Below are positions 51,104 through 60,781 of a stretch of DNA of 64,000 nucleotides, one piece after another. The translations under genes and the position numbers were made by a program. The stretch lies in assembly GCF_003244315.1 (NCBI RefSeq), contig NZ_QKWH01000002.1:124001-188000 (forward strand). Direction: 5' to 3'. How positions within the stretch are numbered: the first letter of the stretch is position 1; each line of letters opens with the position of its first letter. Under the pieces are notes generated by a model. That model ran no database searches, was not told the DNA's origin, and saw only the letters and a list, made by a program, of their open reading frames with translations. This stretch comes from Xylanimonas oleitrophica. GTDB taxonomy: Bacteria; Actinomycetota; Actinomycetes; Actinomycetales; Cellulomonadaceae.

Positions 51104-52006
51104 ATGACCTCCCACCCCGGTGACCTCGACGACGTCCCTGGCGCCGGTGCGGAGGCGGGCGCGCTCGTGCTGGCCGCGACCCCGATCGGCAACGTCGAGG
51201 ACGCCTCCCCGCGCCTGCGCCGCCTGCTCGCGACCGCCGACGTCGTCGCCGCCGAGGACACCCGCCGTCTGCACGCCCTCGCGGACCGCCTCGGCGTCAC
51301 CGTCCGCGGCCGCGTCGTGTCCTCCCACGAGCACAACGAGGCGGCCCGAGCGGACGAGCTGCTCGACGTGGTCGACGGCGGCGGCACCGTCGTCGTCGTC
51401 ACCGACGCCGGCATGCCCACCGTCTCCGACCCGGGCTTCCGCGTGGTGGCCCGTGCCGTCGAGCGCGACCTGCGCGTCACCACGGCGCCCGGGCCGTCGG
51501 CGGTGCTGACCGCGCTCGCCCTCGCGGGCCTGCCCACGGACCGGTTCACGTTCGAGGGGTTCGCGCCGCGCAAGCCCGGCGAGCGCGCCCGGGCGCTGGC
51601 GGCGCTGGCCGCCGAGCCGCGCACGATGGTGTTCTTCGAGGCGCCGCACCGCATCGCGGCCACGCTGGAGGCGATGGCGCAGGCGTTCGGCACCGACCGG
51701 CCCGCCGCCGTGTGCCGAGAGCTGACCAAGACGTACGAGGAGGTGCTGCGCGGCCCGCTGGGCACGCTCGCGGCCGACGTCGCCGCGCGCGCCGAGGCCG
51801 GTGACGGCCTGCGCGGCGAGATCTGCGTCGTCGTCGGTGGCGCGCCGCCCGTCGAGGCGCCCAGCGCCGAGTCGCTGGTGGACGAGGTCCTCGAGCGCGT
51901 CGCTGCGGGGGAGCGGCTCAAGGAGGCCGCGGCGGACGTCGCCGCGGCCGCCGGCGTCTCCCGGCGCGACCTGTACAACGCCGCGCTCGCCGCACGGCAG
52001 GGATAG
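51104..52006 (+). CDS. rsmI: 16S rRNA (cytidine1402-2'-O)-methyltransferase RsmI
   Basis: The 300-residue SAM-dependent enzyme has [65 protein letters not shown] and [13 protein letters not shown], all RsmI landmarks. It methylates C1402 in the ribosomal P site. The C-terminal RRDLYNAAL helix is intact. It starts 35 bases from the divergent pmt. Confidence 0.95.
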   Translation: MTSHPGDLDDVPGAGAEAGALVLAATPIGNVEDASPRLRRLLATADVVAAEDTRRLHALADRLGVTVRGRVVSSHEHNEAARADELLDVVDGGGTVVVVTDAGMPTVSDPGFRVVARAVERDLRVTTAPGPSAVLTALALAGLPTDRFTFEGFAPRKPGERARALAALAAEPRTMVFFEAPHRIAATLEAMAQAFGTDRPAAVCRELTKTYEEVLRGPLGTLAADVAARAEAGDGLRGEICVVVGGAPPVEAPSAESLVDEVLERVAAGERLKEAAADVAAAAGVSRRDLYNAALAARQG

Positions 52007-52023
52007 TCGACGCGGCGAGCGTG

Positions 52024-52043
52024 CGCCGTCGGGTCAGACGGCG
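52024..52043. terminator. Hairpin between rsmI and the convergent nicotinamidase-like gene
   Basis: CGCCGTC-N6-GACGGCG, 18 bases past the rsmI stop and over the end of the facing gene. Confidence 0.4.
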
Positions 52044-52633
52044 GCGCTGTCCGCCAGCTCCACGCCCGCCTCCCGCAGCTCGGCCCGGGCGGTCACACCC
52101 TGCTCGGCCGAGACGGGGATCGTCAGGTCGGTGAGCACCCGGGCAGAGAACCCGGCGGCCACGGCGTCGATCGCCGTGTGCTTGACGCAGTGCGACTCCA
52201 CCAGCCCCACCACGTCCACGGCCTCGACCCCGGCGTCGCGCAGCACCTGCACCAGCGGCCGGCCCTGCTCGTCCACGCCCTCGAAGCCCGAGTAGCCGTG
52301 CGCGTACTGGCCCTTCTTGACCGACGCGTCCGGCCGCAGGTCCGCCAGAGCGGGGTGCAGCTCGGCGTTCGGGGTCCCGGCGATGCCGTGCGGCGGCCAG
52401 CTGTCCACGTAGTCCGGCTCGTCGCTGAAGTGCGGGCCCGGGTCCACGTGCCAGTCCTGCGTGGTGACGACGGCGGCGTACCGGTGGCGGTGCCCCCGCA
52501 CGTACTCGGCGACGTCGGCGGCGACCTGGTCGCCGCCCTCCACGGCGAGCTCGCCGCCCTCGCAGAACGTGGGCTGGACGTCGACCACCAGCAGGGCACG
52601 CCGGGTGGGCTGGACAGGGGTCTCGCGCGGCAT
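52034..52633 (-). CDS. pncA: Isochorismatase-family nicotinamidase
   Basis: The 199-residue hydrolase has the catalytic triad Asp18 (VVDVQ), Lys (VKKGQY) and Cys (VESHCVKHTA), and the metal-site region TTQDWHVDPGPHFS. The pattern matches PncA-type nicotinamidases, which convert nicotinamide to nicotinate in NAD salvage. An ATG with GGAGGA upstream begins it. The symbol is given by family; another amide substrate cannot be excluded. Confidence 0.82.
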   Translation of the reverse strand: MPRETPVQPTRRALLVVDVQPTFCEGGELAVEGGDQVAADVAEYVRGHRHRYAAVVTTQDWHVDPGPHFSDEPDYVDSWPPHGIAGTPNAELHPALADLRPDASVKKGQYAHGYSGFEGVDEQGRPLVQVLRDAGVEAVDVVGLVESHCVKHTAIDAVAAGFSARVLTDLTIPVSAEQGVTARAELREAGVELADSAAV

Positions 52634-52756
52634 GGTCGTCCTCCGTGCTCTCGGGTGCGTTCGAGCCTAGCCCGCGCCCGGGCGCTCGCCGAGGTGGCGT
52701 GGCCCACGGGCCGGGCCGGGTGGTCCGGGGCGTGACGCCCCGGGCAGGATGGGGTG

Positions 52757-54244
52757 ATGGAGCACGCCGCGTCCCGGACGCCCGACCGCCGCTGGCCCCG
52801 CCGCCGCTGGCCCCGCCGCCGGTGCCACCGTCCGCCCGCCGCGCCGACGGTCGTGCTGCCCGTGGTGCTGTCCCTGGTGCTGGCGGCGTGCGGTGCCGGG
52901 GGAGAGGCCGGGGAGCGGGTGACGCCGCCGATCTCCCCGCCCGCGCAGACGGCGCCGCCGTCCGCCCAGCCCGAGGCGCCCGCGGGTGGGGTGCCCGAGG
53001 CGCACGAGGGCGCGGTGACCGCGCAGGTCCGGACGGTGGCGACGGGCCTGACGACACCCTGGGGCCTCGCCCGTCTGCCGGGTGGCTCCCTGCTGGTGAG
53101 TCTGCGCGACGAGGGCCGGCTCGTGGTGGTGGACCCGGCCTCGGGCAGCGTGGACGAGGTGACGGGCCCGGGGGCGGACGAGCTGGCCGAGCAGACGGTG
53201 GCCAGGGGCGAGGGCGGGCTGCTCGGCGTGGCCGTCGCGCCGACGCCGGCCGACGCCGTCGGCCGCACGCCCGCCGGCGGCGACACCGTGCCGCAGGCGC
53301 GCGACGACACCGTGCCGCAGGCGCGCGACGACACCGTGCCGCAGGCGCGCGACGACACCGCGCCGCAGACGCGTGACGGCGCCGTGCCGGAGGCGCGCGA
53401 CGGCGGCTCGCCCGCCGACCGCGTGGCGGTCTACGTCTACCGCACGGGCGCCGACGACAACGCGGTGCTGCGCGGTGTGCTCGACGTCGGCAGCACACCC
53501 ACCCTCGGTGCGCTGACGCCGGTGGTCGAGGGCATCCCCACCGGGTCGTCGCACGACGGCGGGCAGGTGGCGTTCGGCCCGGACGGTCACCTGTACGTGG
53601 CCACGGGCGACGCCGGAGACCGGGAGAGCGCGCAGGACCTGGGCTCCCTGGCGGGCAAGGTGCTGCGCGTCACGGGCACCGGGGAGCCCGCACCCGGCAA
53701 CCCGTTCGACGGCTCGCCCGTGTGGAGCCTGGGGCACCGCAACGTCCAGGGCCTCGGCTGGGACCCCGCCGGGCGCATGCTCGCCAGCGAGTTCGGTGCG
53801 GCCGCCTGGGACGAGCTCAACCAGGTGGTGCCCGGCGGCAACTACGGCTGGCCCGACGTCGAGGGAGCGGCCGACGGCGAGGTGGAGCCCGCCTACCCGG
53901 GCGGGCCGCCGGTGGTGGACGGGTTCGTGGACCCGCTCGTGACGTGGCCGCCGGCCGACGCGTCGCCGTCGGGCCTGGCCGTGACCGCAGAGGGCGTGTA
54001 CCTGGCGGCGCTGCGCGGCGAGCGGCTGTGGCGGGTGCCGCTGCTCGGCACGGACGGCGCCACCGCCGGCGAGGAGGTGCGGCTGGGTGAGCCGCAGGAG
54101 CTGCTCACCGCCGCCGGGCGGCTGCGCGCCGTCGTCGCGGACCCGGACGGGTCGCTGTGGGTGCTGACCAGCAACACCGACGGCCGCGGGGCGCCGGGAG
54201 CCGACGACGACCGCCTGCTGCACGTCACGCTCGCCCCGTCCTGA
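52757..54244 (+). CDS. PQQ-dependent sugar dehydrogenase family lipoprotein
   Basis: The 495-residue six-bladed propeller protein has a signal peptide and lipobox LAAC (about residue 45). Its landmarks are [63 protein letters not shown] and [12 protein letters not shown], the soluble glucose dehydrogenase (aldose sugar dehydrogenase) signatures. It oxidises sugars at the cell surface with PQQ. Between the first and second blades lies a 40-residue low-complexity insert made of five 8-residue repeats. Confidence 0.88.
   Translation: MEHAASRTPDRRWPRRRWPRRRCHRPPAAPTVVLPVVLSLVLAACGAGGEAGERVTPPISPPAQTAPPSAQPEAPAGGVPEAHEGAVTAQVRTVATGLTTPWGLARLPGGSLLVSLRDEGRLVVVDPASGSVDEVTGPGADELAEQTVARGEGGLLGVAVAPTPADAVGRTPAGGDTVPQARDDTVPQARDDTVPQARDDTAPQTRDGAVPEARDGGSPADRVAVYVYRTGADDNAVLRGVLDVGSTPTLGALTPVVEGIPTGSSHDGGQVAFGPDGHLYVATGDAGDRESAQDLGSLAGKVLRVTGTGEPAPGNPFDGSPVWSLGHRNVQGLGWDPAGRMLASEFGAAAWDELNQVVPGGNYGWPDVEGAADGEVEPAYPGGPPVVDGFVDPLVTWPPADASPSGLAVTAEGVYLAALRGERLWRVPLLGTDGATAGEEVRLGEPQELLTAAGRLRAVVADPDGSLWVLTSNTDGRGAPGADDDRLLHVTLAPS
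53282..53401 (+). repeat. 24-bp minisatellite, five units, in the sugar dehydrogenase gene
   Basis: Three identical 24-bp units (53282-53353) are followed by two diverged ones. Each encodes DTVPQARD or a variant. The length is a multiple of three, so unit gain or loss keeps the frame. Confidence 0.9.
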
Positions 54245-54295
54245 GCGGGGGTCGCACGCCTGCCGAGACGGCCTCGCGGCCCCGGTCGGGGCCCG

Positions 54296-54301
54296 TAGGA
54301 T
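54296..54301 (+). promoter_or_regulatory. -10 element (TAGGAT) of metG, leaderless
   Basis: TAGGAT plus eight bases precedes ATG at 54310. Confidence 0.45.
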
Positions 54302-54309
54302 CGGGGACC

Positions 54310-56094
54310 ATGACCCACATCCTCTCGGCCGTGGCGTGGCCCTACGCCAACGGCCCGCGGCACATCGGCCACGTCGCCGGCTTCGGCGTTCCCTCCGACG
54401 TCTTCAGCCGGCACATGCGGATGGCAGGTCATGACGTGCTCATGGTCTCGGGCACCGACGAGCACGGCACCCCGATCCTCGTGCAGGCCGAGCAGGAGGG
54501 CGTCACGCCGCAGGAGCTGGCGGACCGCTACAACCGGGTCATCGTCGAGGACCTCACGTCTCTCGGCCTGACCTACGACCTGTTCACCCGCACCACGACG
54601 CGCAACCACTACGCCGTGGTGCAGGAGATGTTCCGCACGGTGCACAAGAACGGCTACATGGTCGAGAAGACGACCATGGGGGCCATCTCGCCGTCCACCG
54701 GCCGCACCCTGCCGGACCGCTTCATCGAGGGCACCTGCCCGATCTGCGGGTACGACGGGGCTCGCGGCGACCAGTGCGACAACTGCGGCAACCAGCTCGA
54801 CCCGATCGACCTGAAGAACCCGCGCAGCCGCATCAACGGCGAGACGCCCAAGTTCGTCGAGTCGAACCACTTCTTCCTCGACCTGCCCGCGTTCGTCGAC
54901 GCGCTGGGGGACTGGCTGCGCGGCCGCGAGGGCTGGCGCCCCAACGTGCTGAAGTTCAGCCTCAACCTGCTCGACGACGTACGCCCCCGGGCCATGACGC
55001 GTGACATCGACTGGGGCATCCCGGTGCCGCTGCCCGGCTGGGAGGAGAACTCGACCAAGCGGCTGTACGTCTGGTTCGACGCCGTCATCGGCTACCTGTC
55101 GGCGTCGATCGAGTGGGCCCGCCGCACCGGTGACCCGGACGCGTGGAAGCAGTGGTGGACCGAGGAGAACGCGCGCTCGTTCTACTTCATGGGCAAGGAC
55201 AACATCACGTTCCACTCCCAGATCTGGCCGGCCGAGCTGCTGGGCTACGACGGCAAGGGGACCAAGGGCGGGGCTCCGGGCCCGTACGGCTCGCTGCAGC
55301 TGCCGACCGAGGTGGTCAGCTCGGAGTTCCTGAACGTGGAGGGCCAGAAGTTCTCGTCCTCGCGCGGCGTGGTCATCTACGTGCGCGACATGCTGGCGCG
55401 CTACCAGCCGGACGCGTTCCGCTACTACGTGGCCGCTGCCGGTCCGGAGACGCAGGACGTCGACTTCACCTGGGACGGGTTCCTGCGCCGCACCAACGAC
55501 GAGCTGGTGGCCGGCTGGGGGAACCTGGTCAACCGCACGGCGAGCATGGTGCACAAGAACTTCGGCCAGATCCCGACGCCGGGCGAGCTGACCGACGTCG
55601 ACCGTGCTGTGCTGGCCACGACGCAGGCGGGGTTCGCCGAGGTGGGCCGGCTCATCGAGTCGCACCGTCAGCGGGCCGCGATCGCCGAGGCCATGCGGGT
55701 GGTCGGGGACGTCAACCGCTACGTGTCGGAGACGGAGCCGTGGAAGCTCAAGACCGACCCGGAGCGCCTGGGCACGGTGCTGCACACGGTGACGCAGGCG
55801 GTGAGCGACTGCAACACGCTCCTCTCGCCGTTCCTGCCGCACTCGGCGCAGACGGTGCACGAGGTGCTGGGCGGGACGGGCACGTTCGCCCCGCAGCCGC
55901 GCATCGACGAGGTCACCGACCTCGACGACGACTCGCGCCACTACCCGGTCATCACGGGTGACTACGCGTTCCCGGCCTGGGAGTCGCGGCCCGTCACGCC
56001 GGGCACCCCGATCGACAAGCCGACGCCGGTGTTCACCAAGCTCGACGACTCGATCGTCGAGGAGGAGCTCGAGCGCCTGCGCGAGAAGGCCTGA
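54310..56094 (+). CDS. metG: Methionyl-tRNA synthetase
   Basis: This 594-residue class I synthetase has [13 protein letters not shown] (HIGH motif, about 11-24), a zinc knuckle with CPICG and CDNCG pairs (about 144-161) and KFSSSRG in place of KMSKS. It ends without the C-terminal EMAP-like domain found in some bacteria. It charges initiator and elongator tRNA-Met. It opens the conserved metG-tatD-rpf-ksgA-ispE series. Confidence 0.96.
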   Translation: MTHILSAVAWPYANGPRHIGHVAGFGVPSDVFSRHMRMAGHDVLMVSGTDEHGTPILVQAEQEGVTPQELADRYNRVIVEDLTSLGLTYDLFTRTTTRNHYAVVQEMFRTVHKNGYMVEKTTMGAISPSTGRTLPDRFIEGTCPICGYDGARGDQCDNCGNQLDPIDLKNPRSRINGETPKFVESNHFFLDLPAFVDALGDWLRGREGWRPNVLKFSLNLLDDVRPRAMTRDIDWGIPVPLPGWEENSTKRLYVWFDAVIGYLSASIEWARRTGDPDAWKQWWTEENARSFYFMGKDNITFHSQIWPAELLGYDGKGTKGGAPGPYGSLQLPTEVVSSEFLNVEGQKFSSSRGVVIYVRDMLARYQPDAFRYYVAAAGPETQDVDFTWDGFLRRTNDELVAGWGNLVNRTASMVHKNFGQIPTPGELTDVDRAVLATTQAGFAEVGRLIESHRQRAAIAEAMRVVGDVNRYVSETEPWKLKTDPERLGTVLHTVTQAVSDCNTLLSPFLPHSAQTVHEVLGGTGTFAPQPRIDEVTDLDDDSRHYPVITGDYAFPAWESRPVTPGTPIDKPTPVFTKLDDSIVEEELERLREKA

Positions 56095-56113
56095 CGAGGC
56101 CCCCGACGAGGTC

Positions 56114-56153
56114 GTCAGGACCAGCGCACGCCGTGGCGTGCGCTGGTCCTGAC
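56114..56153 (+). terminator. 19-bp perfect hairpin between metG and tatD
   Basis: The arms 56114-56132 and 56135-56153 are exact complements with a 2-base centre. No T-run follows, and the tatD ribosome site begins six bases later. It may terminate or attenuate metG transcripts, or protect their 3' end. Confidence 0.65.
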
Positions 56154-56167
56154 GCGTGAGGAGCGAG

Positions 56168-57106
56168 ATGGCGCGCACGCGCGAGCGGGGTTTCCCCGTG
56201 GACCCGGAGCCGCTGCCGGTGCCGGTGGTGGACGACCACACGCACCTGGAGTCGATCGCCGGCGTGCTGCCGGACGACGTGGTGGCGCCCACGGTGGCCG
56301 AGCACGTGGCGCGGGCGGCCGCGGCGGGGGTGGACCGCATGGTGCAGGTGGGCTGCGACCTGCCCTCGGCGCGGTGGACGGACGCGCTGCTGCGGGAGGC
56401 TCCCGCCGACGGGGCGCGGGACGTGCGGGGCGCCCTGCTCGGCGCCGTCGCGATCCACCCGAACGAGGCGGTGCTGCACGCGGACGCGCACGACGTCGGG
56501 CCGGACGGCATGACGTACGAGCGCGCCGAGCACCACCAGGTGCCCCTGGACGACGCGATCGCGGAGATCGCGCGGATCGCGCGCGGCAACGAGCGGGTCC
56601 GGGCGATCGGTGAGACGGGCATGGACCTGTTCCGGTCCGGCCCGCGGGGGGCGGCCGTGCAGCGCGAGTCGTTCCGCGCGCACGTGGCGCTGGCCAAGGA
56701 GCTGGGCCTGGCCCTGCAGATCCACGACCGTGACGCCCACGCCGAGGTGATCGAGGTGCTGCTGGCGGACGGGGCCCCGGAGCGCACCGTCTTCCACTGC
56801 TTCTCGGGCGACGAGGAGATGGCCCGCCTGTGTGCGGAGCACGGCTGGTACCTCTCCTTCGCGGGCCCGGTCACCTACAAGGCGAACGACCACCTGCGGG
56901 CAGCGTTGCGCGCGGTGCCGCTCGAGCTGGTGCTCGCGGAGACGGACGCGCCGTACCTGACGCCGCACCCGTTCCGGGGGCAGCCGAACGCCCCCTACGC
57001 GGTGGCGCACACGGTGCGGGCGATGGCGCAGGTGCGCCAGGTCGCGCTCGAAGACCTGTGCCGGGCGGTCTCCGCGAACGCCGAGCGCGTCTATGGCCCC
57101 TGGTGA
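56168..57106 (+). CDS. tatD: TatD-family metal-dependent hydrolase
   Basis: The 312-residue TIM-barrel hydrolase has DDHTHLE (first metal His pair), AIGETGMDLFRSGP, LQIHDRDAH, VFHCFSGDEE and AETDAPYL. Family members are 3'-5' DNA/RNA exonucleases with a role in DNA repair. GAGGAG precedes the ATG. Its stop overlaps the GTG of the first rpf-like gene. Confidence 0.93.
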   Translation: MARTRERGFPVDPEPLPVPVVDDHTHLESIAGVLPDDVVAPTVAEHVARAAAAGVDRMVQVGCDLPSARWTDALLREAPADGARDVRGALLGAVAIHPNEAVLHADAHDVGPDGMTYERAEHHQVPLDDAIAEIARIARGNERVRAIGETGMDLFRSGPRGAAVQRESFRAHVALAKELGLALQIHDRDAHAEVIEVLLADGAPERTVFHCFSGDEEMARLCAEHGWYLSFAGPVTYKANDHLRAALRAVPLELVLAETDAPYLTPHPFRGQPNAPYAVAHTVRAMAQVRQVALEDLCRAVSANAERVYGPW

Positions 57107-58503
57107 GAGGGCTGCTGACCCGCTACGGTCTGGTGCTCGTGGCACGGACGGGACGCGGGACGCACGCGGGCGGCAAGGGCCGCCGGTACGCCGCGCCCGC
57201 CCCGCGGCACGGCGGCCGCGCGGCTGAGTCTCCCGAGGGCCTTGCGGGCGGTCGTGCGTCCGCCAGGTCCGCCTCCCACAGGTCCTCCAGCGCCGGGTCG
57301 TCGTCCGGCGGTCGCACCTCCGGCGCCCGCGCTGTCGGCGGCCGCCGTGCCGCGGCGCCCGAGGGGCGGCTGCGGCGGGTGCTGCACGGCGTCGTCGTGC
57401 TCGCGCTGGTGGGGTCCACGGTGGCGCTGAACGACGCGCACAAGGCCGTGATCATCGACGACGACGGCGTGGTGCGCCACGTGTCCGCGTACGGCCGCAC
57501 GGTGGCGGACCTGCTGGCGTTCCAGGGCGTGCCGGTGGAGCACGGCGACGAGGTGACTCCCGCGATGGACGCGCGCGTCGGCGACGGCGACACGATCGTG
57601 GTGCGCTCGACGCGGACGGTGACCCTGGAGGTGGACGGGCAGACCTCGACGTTCCAGACGACGGCGCTCACGGTGGGGGACCTCGTGGCGGCGCTGGGCT
57701 CGCGCGGGGACGGCGCCGTGGCCTCGGCGTCGCGCTCCGAGACGCTGGGCCGCGAGCCCGTGCGCGTCTCCACGCGCAAGACGGTCAACGTGGTGGTCGA
57801 CGGCGTGGTGCTGCCGATCCGCACCACGCGCGCCACCGTGGGCGAGCTGCTCACCGACTCCGGGATCGCGCTGGGGGAGCAGGACGCCACGTCGGTGCCC
57901 CTGCAGGCCGCCGCGGTGGACGGCATGGTGGTGCTGGTGTCGCGGGGCTCGACCGGTTCGGACACGGTGACCGAGGTGCTGCCGTTCGAGACGCGCACCA
58001 TCGAGGAGCCGAACCTGCCGCAGGGCTACCGGCAGGTGCGCACCACGGGCCGCCCCGGGCAGGCGGTGACCACGTACGAGACCAGGGCGCTCGACGGCGC
58101 GGAGGTGGAGCGCACCGTGGTGGAGCGCACCGTGACGCGCGAGCCGCGCGACGAGGTGATCGTGGTGGGCACCATGGACCCGGCCAAGATCCGTGTGGAC
58201 CCGGGCTCGGCGAAGGCGGCGGCGCGCGCCCTGCTGGCCGAGCGCGGCTGGGGCGACGACCAGTTCGCGTGCCTGGACCGGCTGTGGACCAAGGAGTCGA
58301 ACTGGCGCGTGAACGCGGCGAACCCGTCGTCGAGCGCGTACGGCATCCCGCAGGCGCTGCCGGGCTCGAAGATGGCGTCGGCGGGGGCCGACTGGCGCAC
58401 GAACCCGGTGACCCAGATCCGCTGGGGTCTGGGGTACATCTCCGGCCGGTACGGCACGCCGTGCGGGGCGTGGGCGCACTCGATGGAGCGCGGCTGGTAC
58501 TGA
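57103..58503 (+). CDS. Rpf-like protein 1: DUF348-G5-transglycosylase
   Basis: The 466-residue exported protein has a long Arg/Ser/Gly-rich cytosolic start, one membrane helix (about 92-112), three DUF348 ubiquitin-like repeats (VSAYGRTVADLLAFQGVPVE; TTALTVGDLVAALGSRGD; TTRATVGELLTDSGIAL) and a G5 domain (VTEVLPFETRTIEEPNLPQG). The lysozyme-like C-terminus contains WTKESNWRVNAANPSSSAYGIPQALPGSKM, with a catalytic-type Glu. It should cut peptidoglycan glycan strands. GTG overlaps tatD by four bases, so it shares the tatD transcript, unlike its two paralogues. Confidence 0.88.
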   Translation: MRGLLTRYGLVLVARTGRGTHAGGKGRRYAAPAPRHGGRAAESPEGLAGGRASARSASHRSSSAGSSSGGRTSGARAVGGRRAAAPEGRLRRVLHGVVVLALVGSTVALNDAHKAVIIDDDGVVRHVSAYGRTVADLLAFQGVPVEHGDEVTPAMDARVGDGDTIVVRSTRTVTLEVDGQTSTFQTTALTVGDLVAALGSRGDGAVASASRSETLGREPVRVSTRKTVNVVVDGVVLPIRTTRATVGELLTDSGIALGEQDATSVPLQAAAVDGMVVLVSRGSTGSDTVTEVLPFETRTIEEPNLPQGYRQVRTTGRPGQAVTTYETRALDGAEVERTVVERTVTREPRDEVIVVGTMDPAKIRVDPGSAKAAARALLAERGWGDDQFACLDRLWTKESNWRVNAANPSSSAYGIPQALPGSKMASAGADWRTNPVTQIRWGLGYISGRYGTPCGAWAHSMERGWY

Positions 58504-58575
58504 GACGGGGCAGATTCGCCCGGTGACATTTCCGGACAACGTGGGGCGGGTACGGCGAAACGCCGGGTCCAGCAG

Positions 58576-58606
58576 TTGGCGTCAGATAACGGCGAGGTTA
58601 CGGTCG
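58576..58606 (+). promoter_or_regulatory. Promoter of rpf-like gene 2 with shared operator
   Basis: TTGGCG (58576-58581) and TACGGT (58599-58604) are 17 bases apart. The spacer holds GATAACG and GGTTAC. The 31-base block is 26/31 identical to that at 60470. Read on the other strand it contains GTAAC-N6-GTTAT, an 11-base-spaced direct repeat of the type reported for MtrA. Confidence 0.7.
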
Positions 58607-58669
58607 CCTGCAGGAATGTTCTGCCCCACGCTCCCCCGACCGGGTGGGCGGCGACCGATCTGGACCCGT

Positions 58670-60307
58670 GTGACTGCTCCGAACCCCGCTCAGCCCGACC
58701 GCCCCGCGCCGCACTACGGCGCGGGTGCCGAGCCGATGCCGGCCCGCCGCACGGCCCGTCCCGGCCTGGGTGCCGAGCCGATGCCGGCCCGGCGTGCGGC
58801 CCACCTCGGCCCGGCCCGCCCGTCGTCGCCCGGTGAGGGCTCCCCGCTCTCGCGCGGGCGCCACCTGGTGGTCGGCACCGTCCAGGCACCGGAGATCGAG
58901 GTGCTCGTGAGCCCGCCGGCCACGCCTGGAGCGGTCGTGTCGCCGTGGGCTCGCACGGGCGCGCGGCGGGCGCGGGGCGAGGAGCGGACGGGCCGGCGCC
59001 GCCGCCGTGCGCCGCTCGTGGCGGCCCTCACGGCCGCGGCCGTGGTCGCCGGCGGAGCGGTCGCGTACGGCAGCGCCCGCAAGACGATCACCCTCGACGT
59101 GGACGGCAACGTCACCCAGGTCACCACGCTGGCCGGCTCGGTCGAGGGGCTCCTGCGTGCCGAGGGCGTCCGGGTGGGCGACCGTGACGCGGTGGCCCCG
59201 GCCGTGGAGTCGCCGCTGCGGGACGGCGCCGAGGTGGTGGTCCGGTACGGCCGGCTCGTGACCCTCCTGGCGGACGGCGCGCAGTCGGACGTGTGGGTCA
59301 CCGCGCTGGACGCGAACGAGGCGCTCTCGCGCCTGTCGGCCCGCGGCGACGACGTGCGGCTCGTGGCGTCGCGCTCGGGCGACCGCCTGTCATTGCCGCT
59401 GCGGCTGGTCGCCGACGGCGGACCGGTCGCCGTCGTGGCCGACGGGGAGGCCCGGGCCACCCGGGACGCGGGCGCGGGCCTGGACTCCCTGCTCGAGTCG
59501 GTGGACGTCGACGTGGACGCGGACGACCGCGTCAGCGTGCTGGACGCCGCCGACGTCGAGCACGTGGCCGGGGTGTCCGCCGTCGAGGCGGGCGGAGCTG
59601 CGCCGCAGGTGGCGCTGCTGGTGCAGCGGGTCGAGGTGCAGGATGTCGAGGAGATCACGCCCCTGCCGTTCGAGCGGGTCGAGCAGGAGGATCCCGACCG
59701 GTTCTCCGACCTGCCGCCCCGTGTCACCCAGCAGGGCGTCGAGGGTGCGCACACCAAGGTCTTCCGGGTGACGACGGTCGACGGCGTGGAGGAGTCCCGC
59801 GAGCTCGTCTCGGAGGGGGACACCACCCCGCCCGTGGACGAGGTGGTGGTGACCGGTACCAAGGAGCGTCCCGCCGAGACCTCGCGCGCACAGGCGGCTC
59901 CGCAGCAGGAGTCGCGCTCGGGCTCGGCGAGCGGGCCGGCGTCGTCCGCCCCGTCGGCCGGGGCTCCGGCGGCGGGTGCCGAGGTGCAGGACGGTCCCGC
60001 GGACGCGGCGGCCCCGGAGGGGGCGGCTCCGGAAGCGGCGCCGGCGCCCGCCCCGGCTGCGCCGACGGACGACGTGTGGGCCCGTCTCGCCCAGTGCGAG
60101 TCCGGCGGTCGCCCCGACGTCGTCTCCTCGAACGGGCTCTACCACGGCCTCTACCAGTTCAGCGTCTCCACCTGGCAGTCGGTCGGGGGGACGGGGCTGC
60201 CCTCGCAGGCGTCGCCGGCCGAGCAGACCGAGCGGGCCAAGATCCTGCAGGCACGCTCGGGCTGGGGCCAGTGGCCCGCGTGCTCGCGCAAGCTCGGCCT
60301 GCGCTGA
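58670..60307 (+). CDS. Resuscitation-promoting factor RpfB-like (Rpf-like protein 2)
   Basis: The 545-residue protein has an N-terminal disordered arm with a repeated segment, a membrane helix (about 120-140), DUF348 repeats (LDVDGNVTQVTTLAGSVEGLLRAEGVRVGDRD and following) and a G5 domain (ITPLPFERVEQEDPDRFSDLPP). An Ala/Pro linker leads to a true Rpf domain at the C-terminus: VWARLAQCESGGRPDVVSSNGLYHGLYQFSVSTW, with the catalytic Glu in CESGG. It is a peptidoglycan hydrolase that promotes exit from dormancy. GTG start inferred at 58670; leader of about 60 bases. Confidence 0.9.
   Translation: MTAPNPAQPDRPAPHYGAGAEPMPARRTARPGLGAEPMPARRAAHLGPARPSSPGEGSPLSRGRHLVVGTVQAPEIEVLVSPPATPGAVVSPWARTGARRARGEERTGRRRRRAPLVAALTAAAVVAGGAVAYGSARKTITLDVDGNVTQVTTLAGSVEGLLRAEGVRVGDRDAVAPAVESPLRDGAEVVVRYGRLVTLLADGAQSDVWVTALDANEALSRLSARGDDVRLVASRSGDRLSLPLRLVADGGPVAVVADGEARATRDAGAGLDSLLESVDVDVDADDRVSVLDAADVEHVAGVSAVEAGGAAPQVALLVQRVEVQDVEEITPLPFERVEQEDPDRFSDLPPRVTQQGVEGAHTKVFRVTTVDGVEESRELVSEGDTTPPVDEVVVTGTKERPAETSRAQAAPQQESRSGSASGPASSAPSAGAPAAGAEVQDGPADAAAPEGAAPEAAPAPAPAAPTDDVWARLAQCESGGRPDVVSSNGLYHGLYQFSVSTWQSVGGTGLPSQASPAEQTERAKILQARSGWGQWPACSRKLGLR
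58724..58791 (+). repeat. 23-bp direct repeat in the N-terminal arm of Rpf-like 2
   Basis: The same 23 bases occur at 58724-58746 and 58769-58791 (45-base period) and encode GAEPMPAR twice. Confidence 0.8.
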
Positions 60308-60378
60308 CGGGGAGCCGCTCCGCCCGCGGACGACGGCCTCGGCGCGGCTCCTTCCGTGCCCTGGTGCAGAGCGCTCAC

Positions 60379-60409
60379 GTGGCCCGGCCCCCTCGCGGGG
60401 CCGGGCCAC
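60379..60409 (+). terminator. Terminator of rpf-like gene 2
   Basis: A perfect 13-bp stem (GTGGCCCGGCCCC and complement) with loop CTCGC lies between rpf-like genes 2 and 3. Confidence 0.65.
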
Positions 60410-60469
60410 GGCCGTGCTCCCCGCCGGTGCTCGTGAGGGTGGGTCCGGTCACCTTTTCGCTCTCAGGAC

Positions 60470-60500
60470 TTGGCGTTCGATAACGAAGCGGTTACGGTCG
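60470..60500 (+). promoter_or_regulatory. Promoter of rpf-like gene 3 with shared operator
   Basis: TTGGCG (60470-60475) and TACGGT (60493-60498), 17-base spacer, contain the same GATAACG/GGTTAC elements as the promoter at 58576. Confidence 0.7.
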
Positions 60501-60781
60501 AGTGTCTCTCGGGCGCTGGAGCGCCACGGAGTGTAGGCCCCCCTGCCTTGCACGACGGCGCCCTGGCGCGAGACGACAGGCCCCGGAGCGCCTCCGGCGG
60601 GCGAGAAGAGCCCGCCAGGCCCCGGGAGCCCGACCGCCGGATCGGCAGGTCGAGCCCGCCCGCGTGCCCCGGGACCCTGGTCCCGCCGCGCGCCGCGACG
60701 CCCCGGCGTCGTCGCGGAGGTCCACCGTGACCGACACCCGCTCGACCGACCGTGCCCGGGACAGCACGACGACTGGACCTG
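60501..60781 (+). other. Long structured 5' leader of rpf-like gene 3
   Basis: About 275 bases separate the promoter from the ATG. Four short perfect hairpins are visible: 60512-60525, 60596-60616, 60671-60684 and 60696-60711. A good GGAGG (60716-60720) stands six bases before a GTG at 60727 that is out of frame with the main ORF. I looked for c-di-AMP (ydaO) riboswitch landmarks and did not find them. Confidence 0.5.

Noticed and set aside
53282-53401. A CRISPR array
   Set aside because: The 24-bp units are directly adjacent with no spacers and are in frame within a coding region.
60501-60781. A c-di-AMP (ydaO) riboswitch before rpf-like gene 3
   Set aside because: Such riboswitches precede rpf genes in Streptomyces, but the conserved sequence landmarks I know are not visible here.
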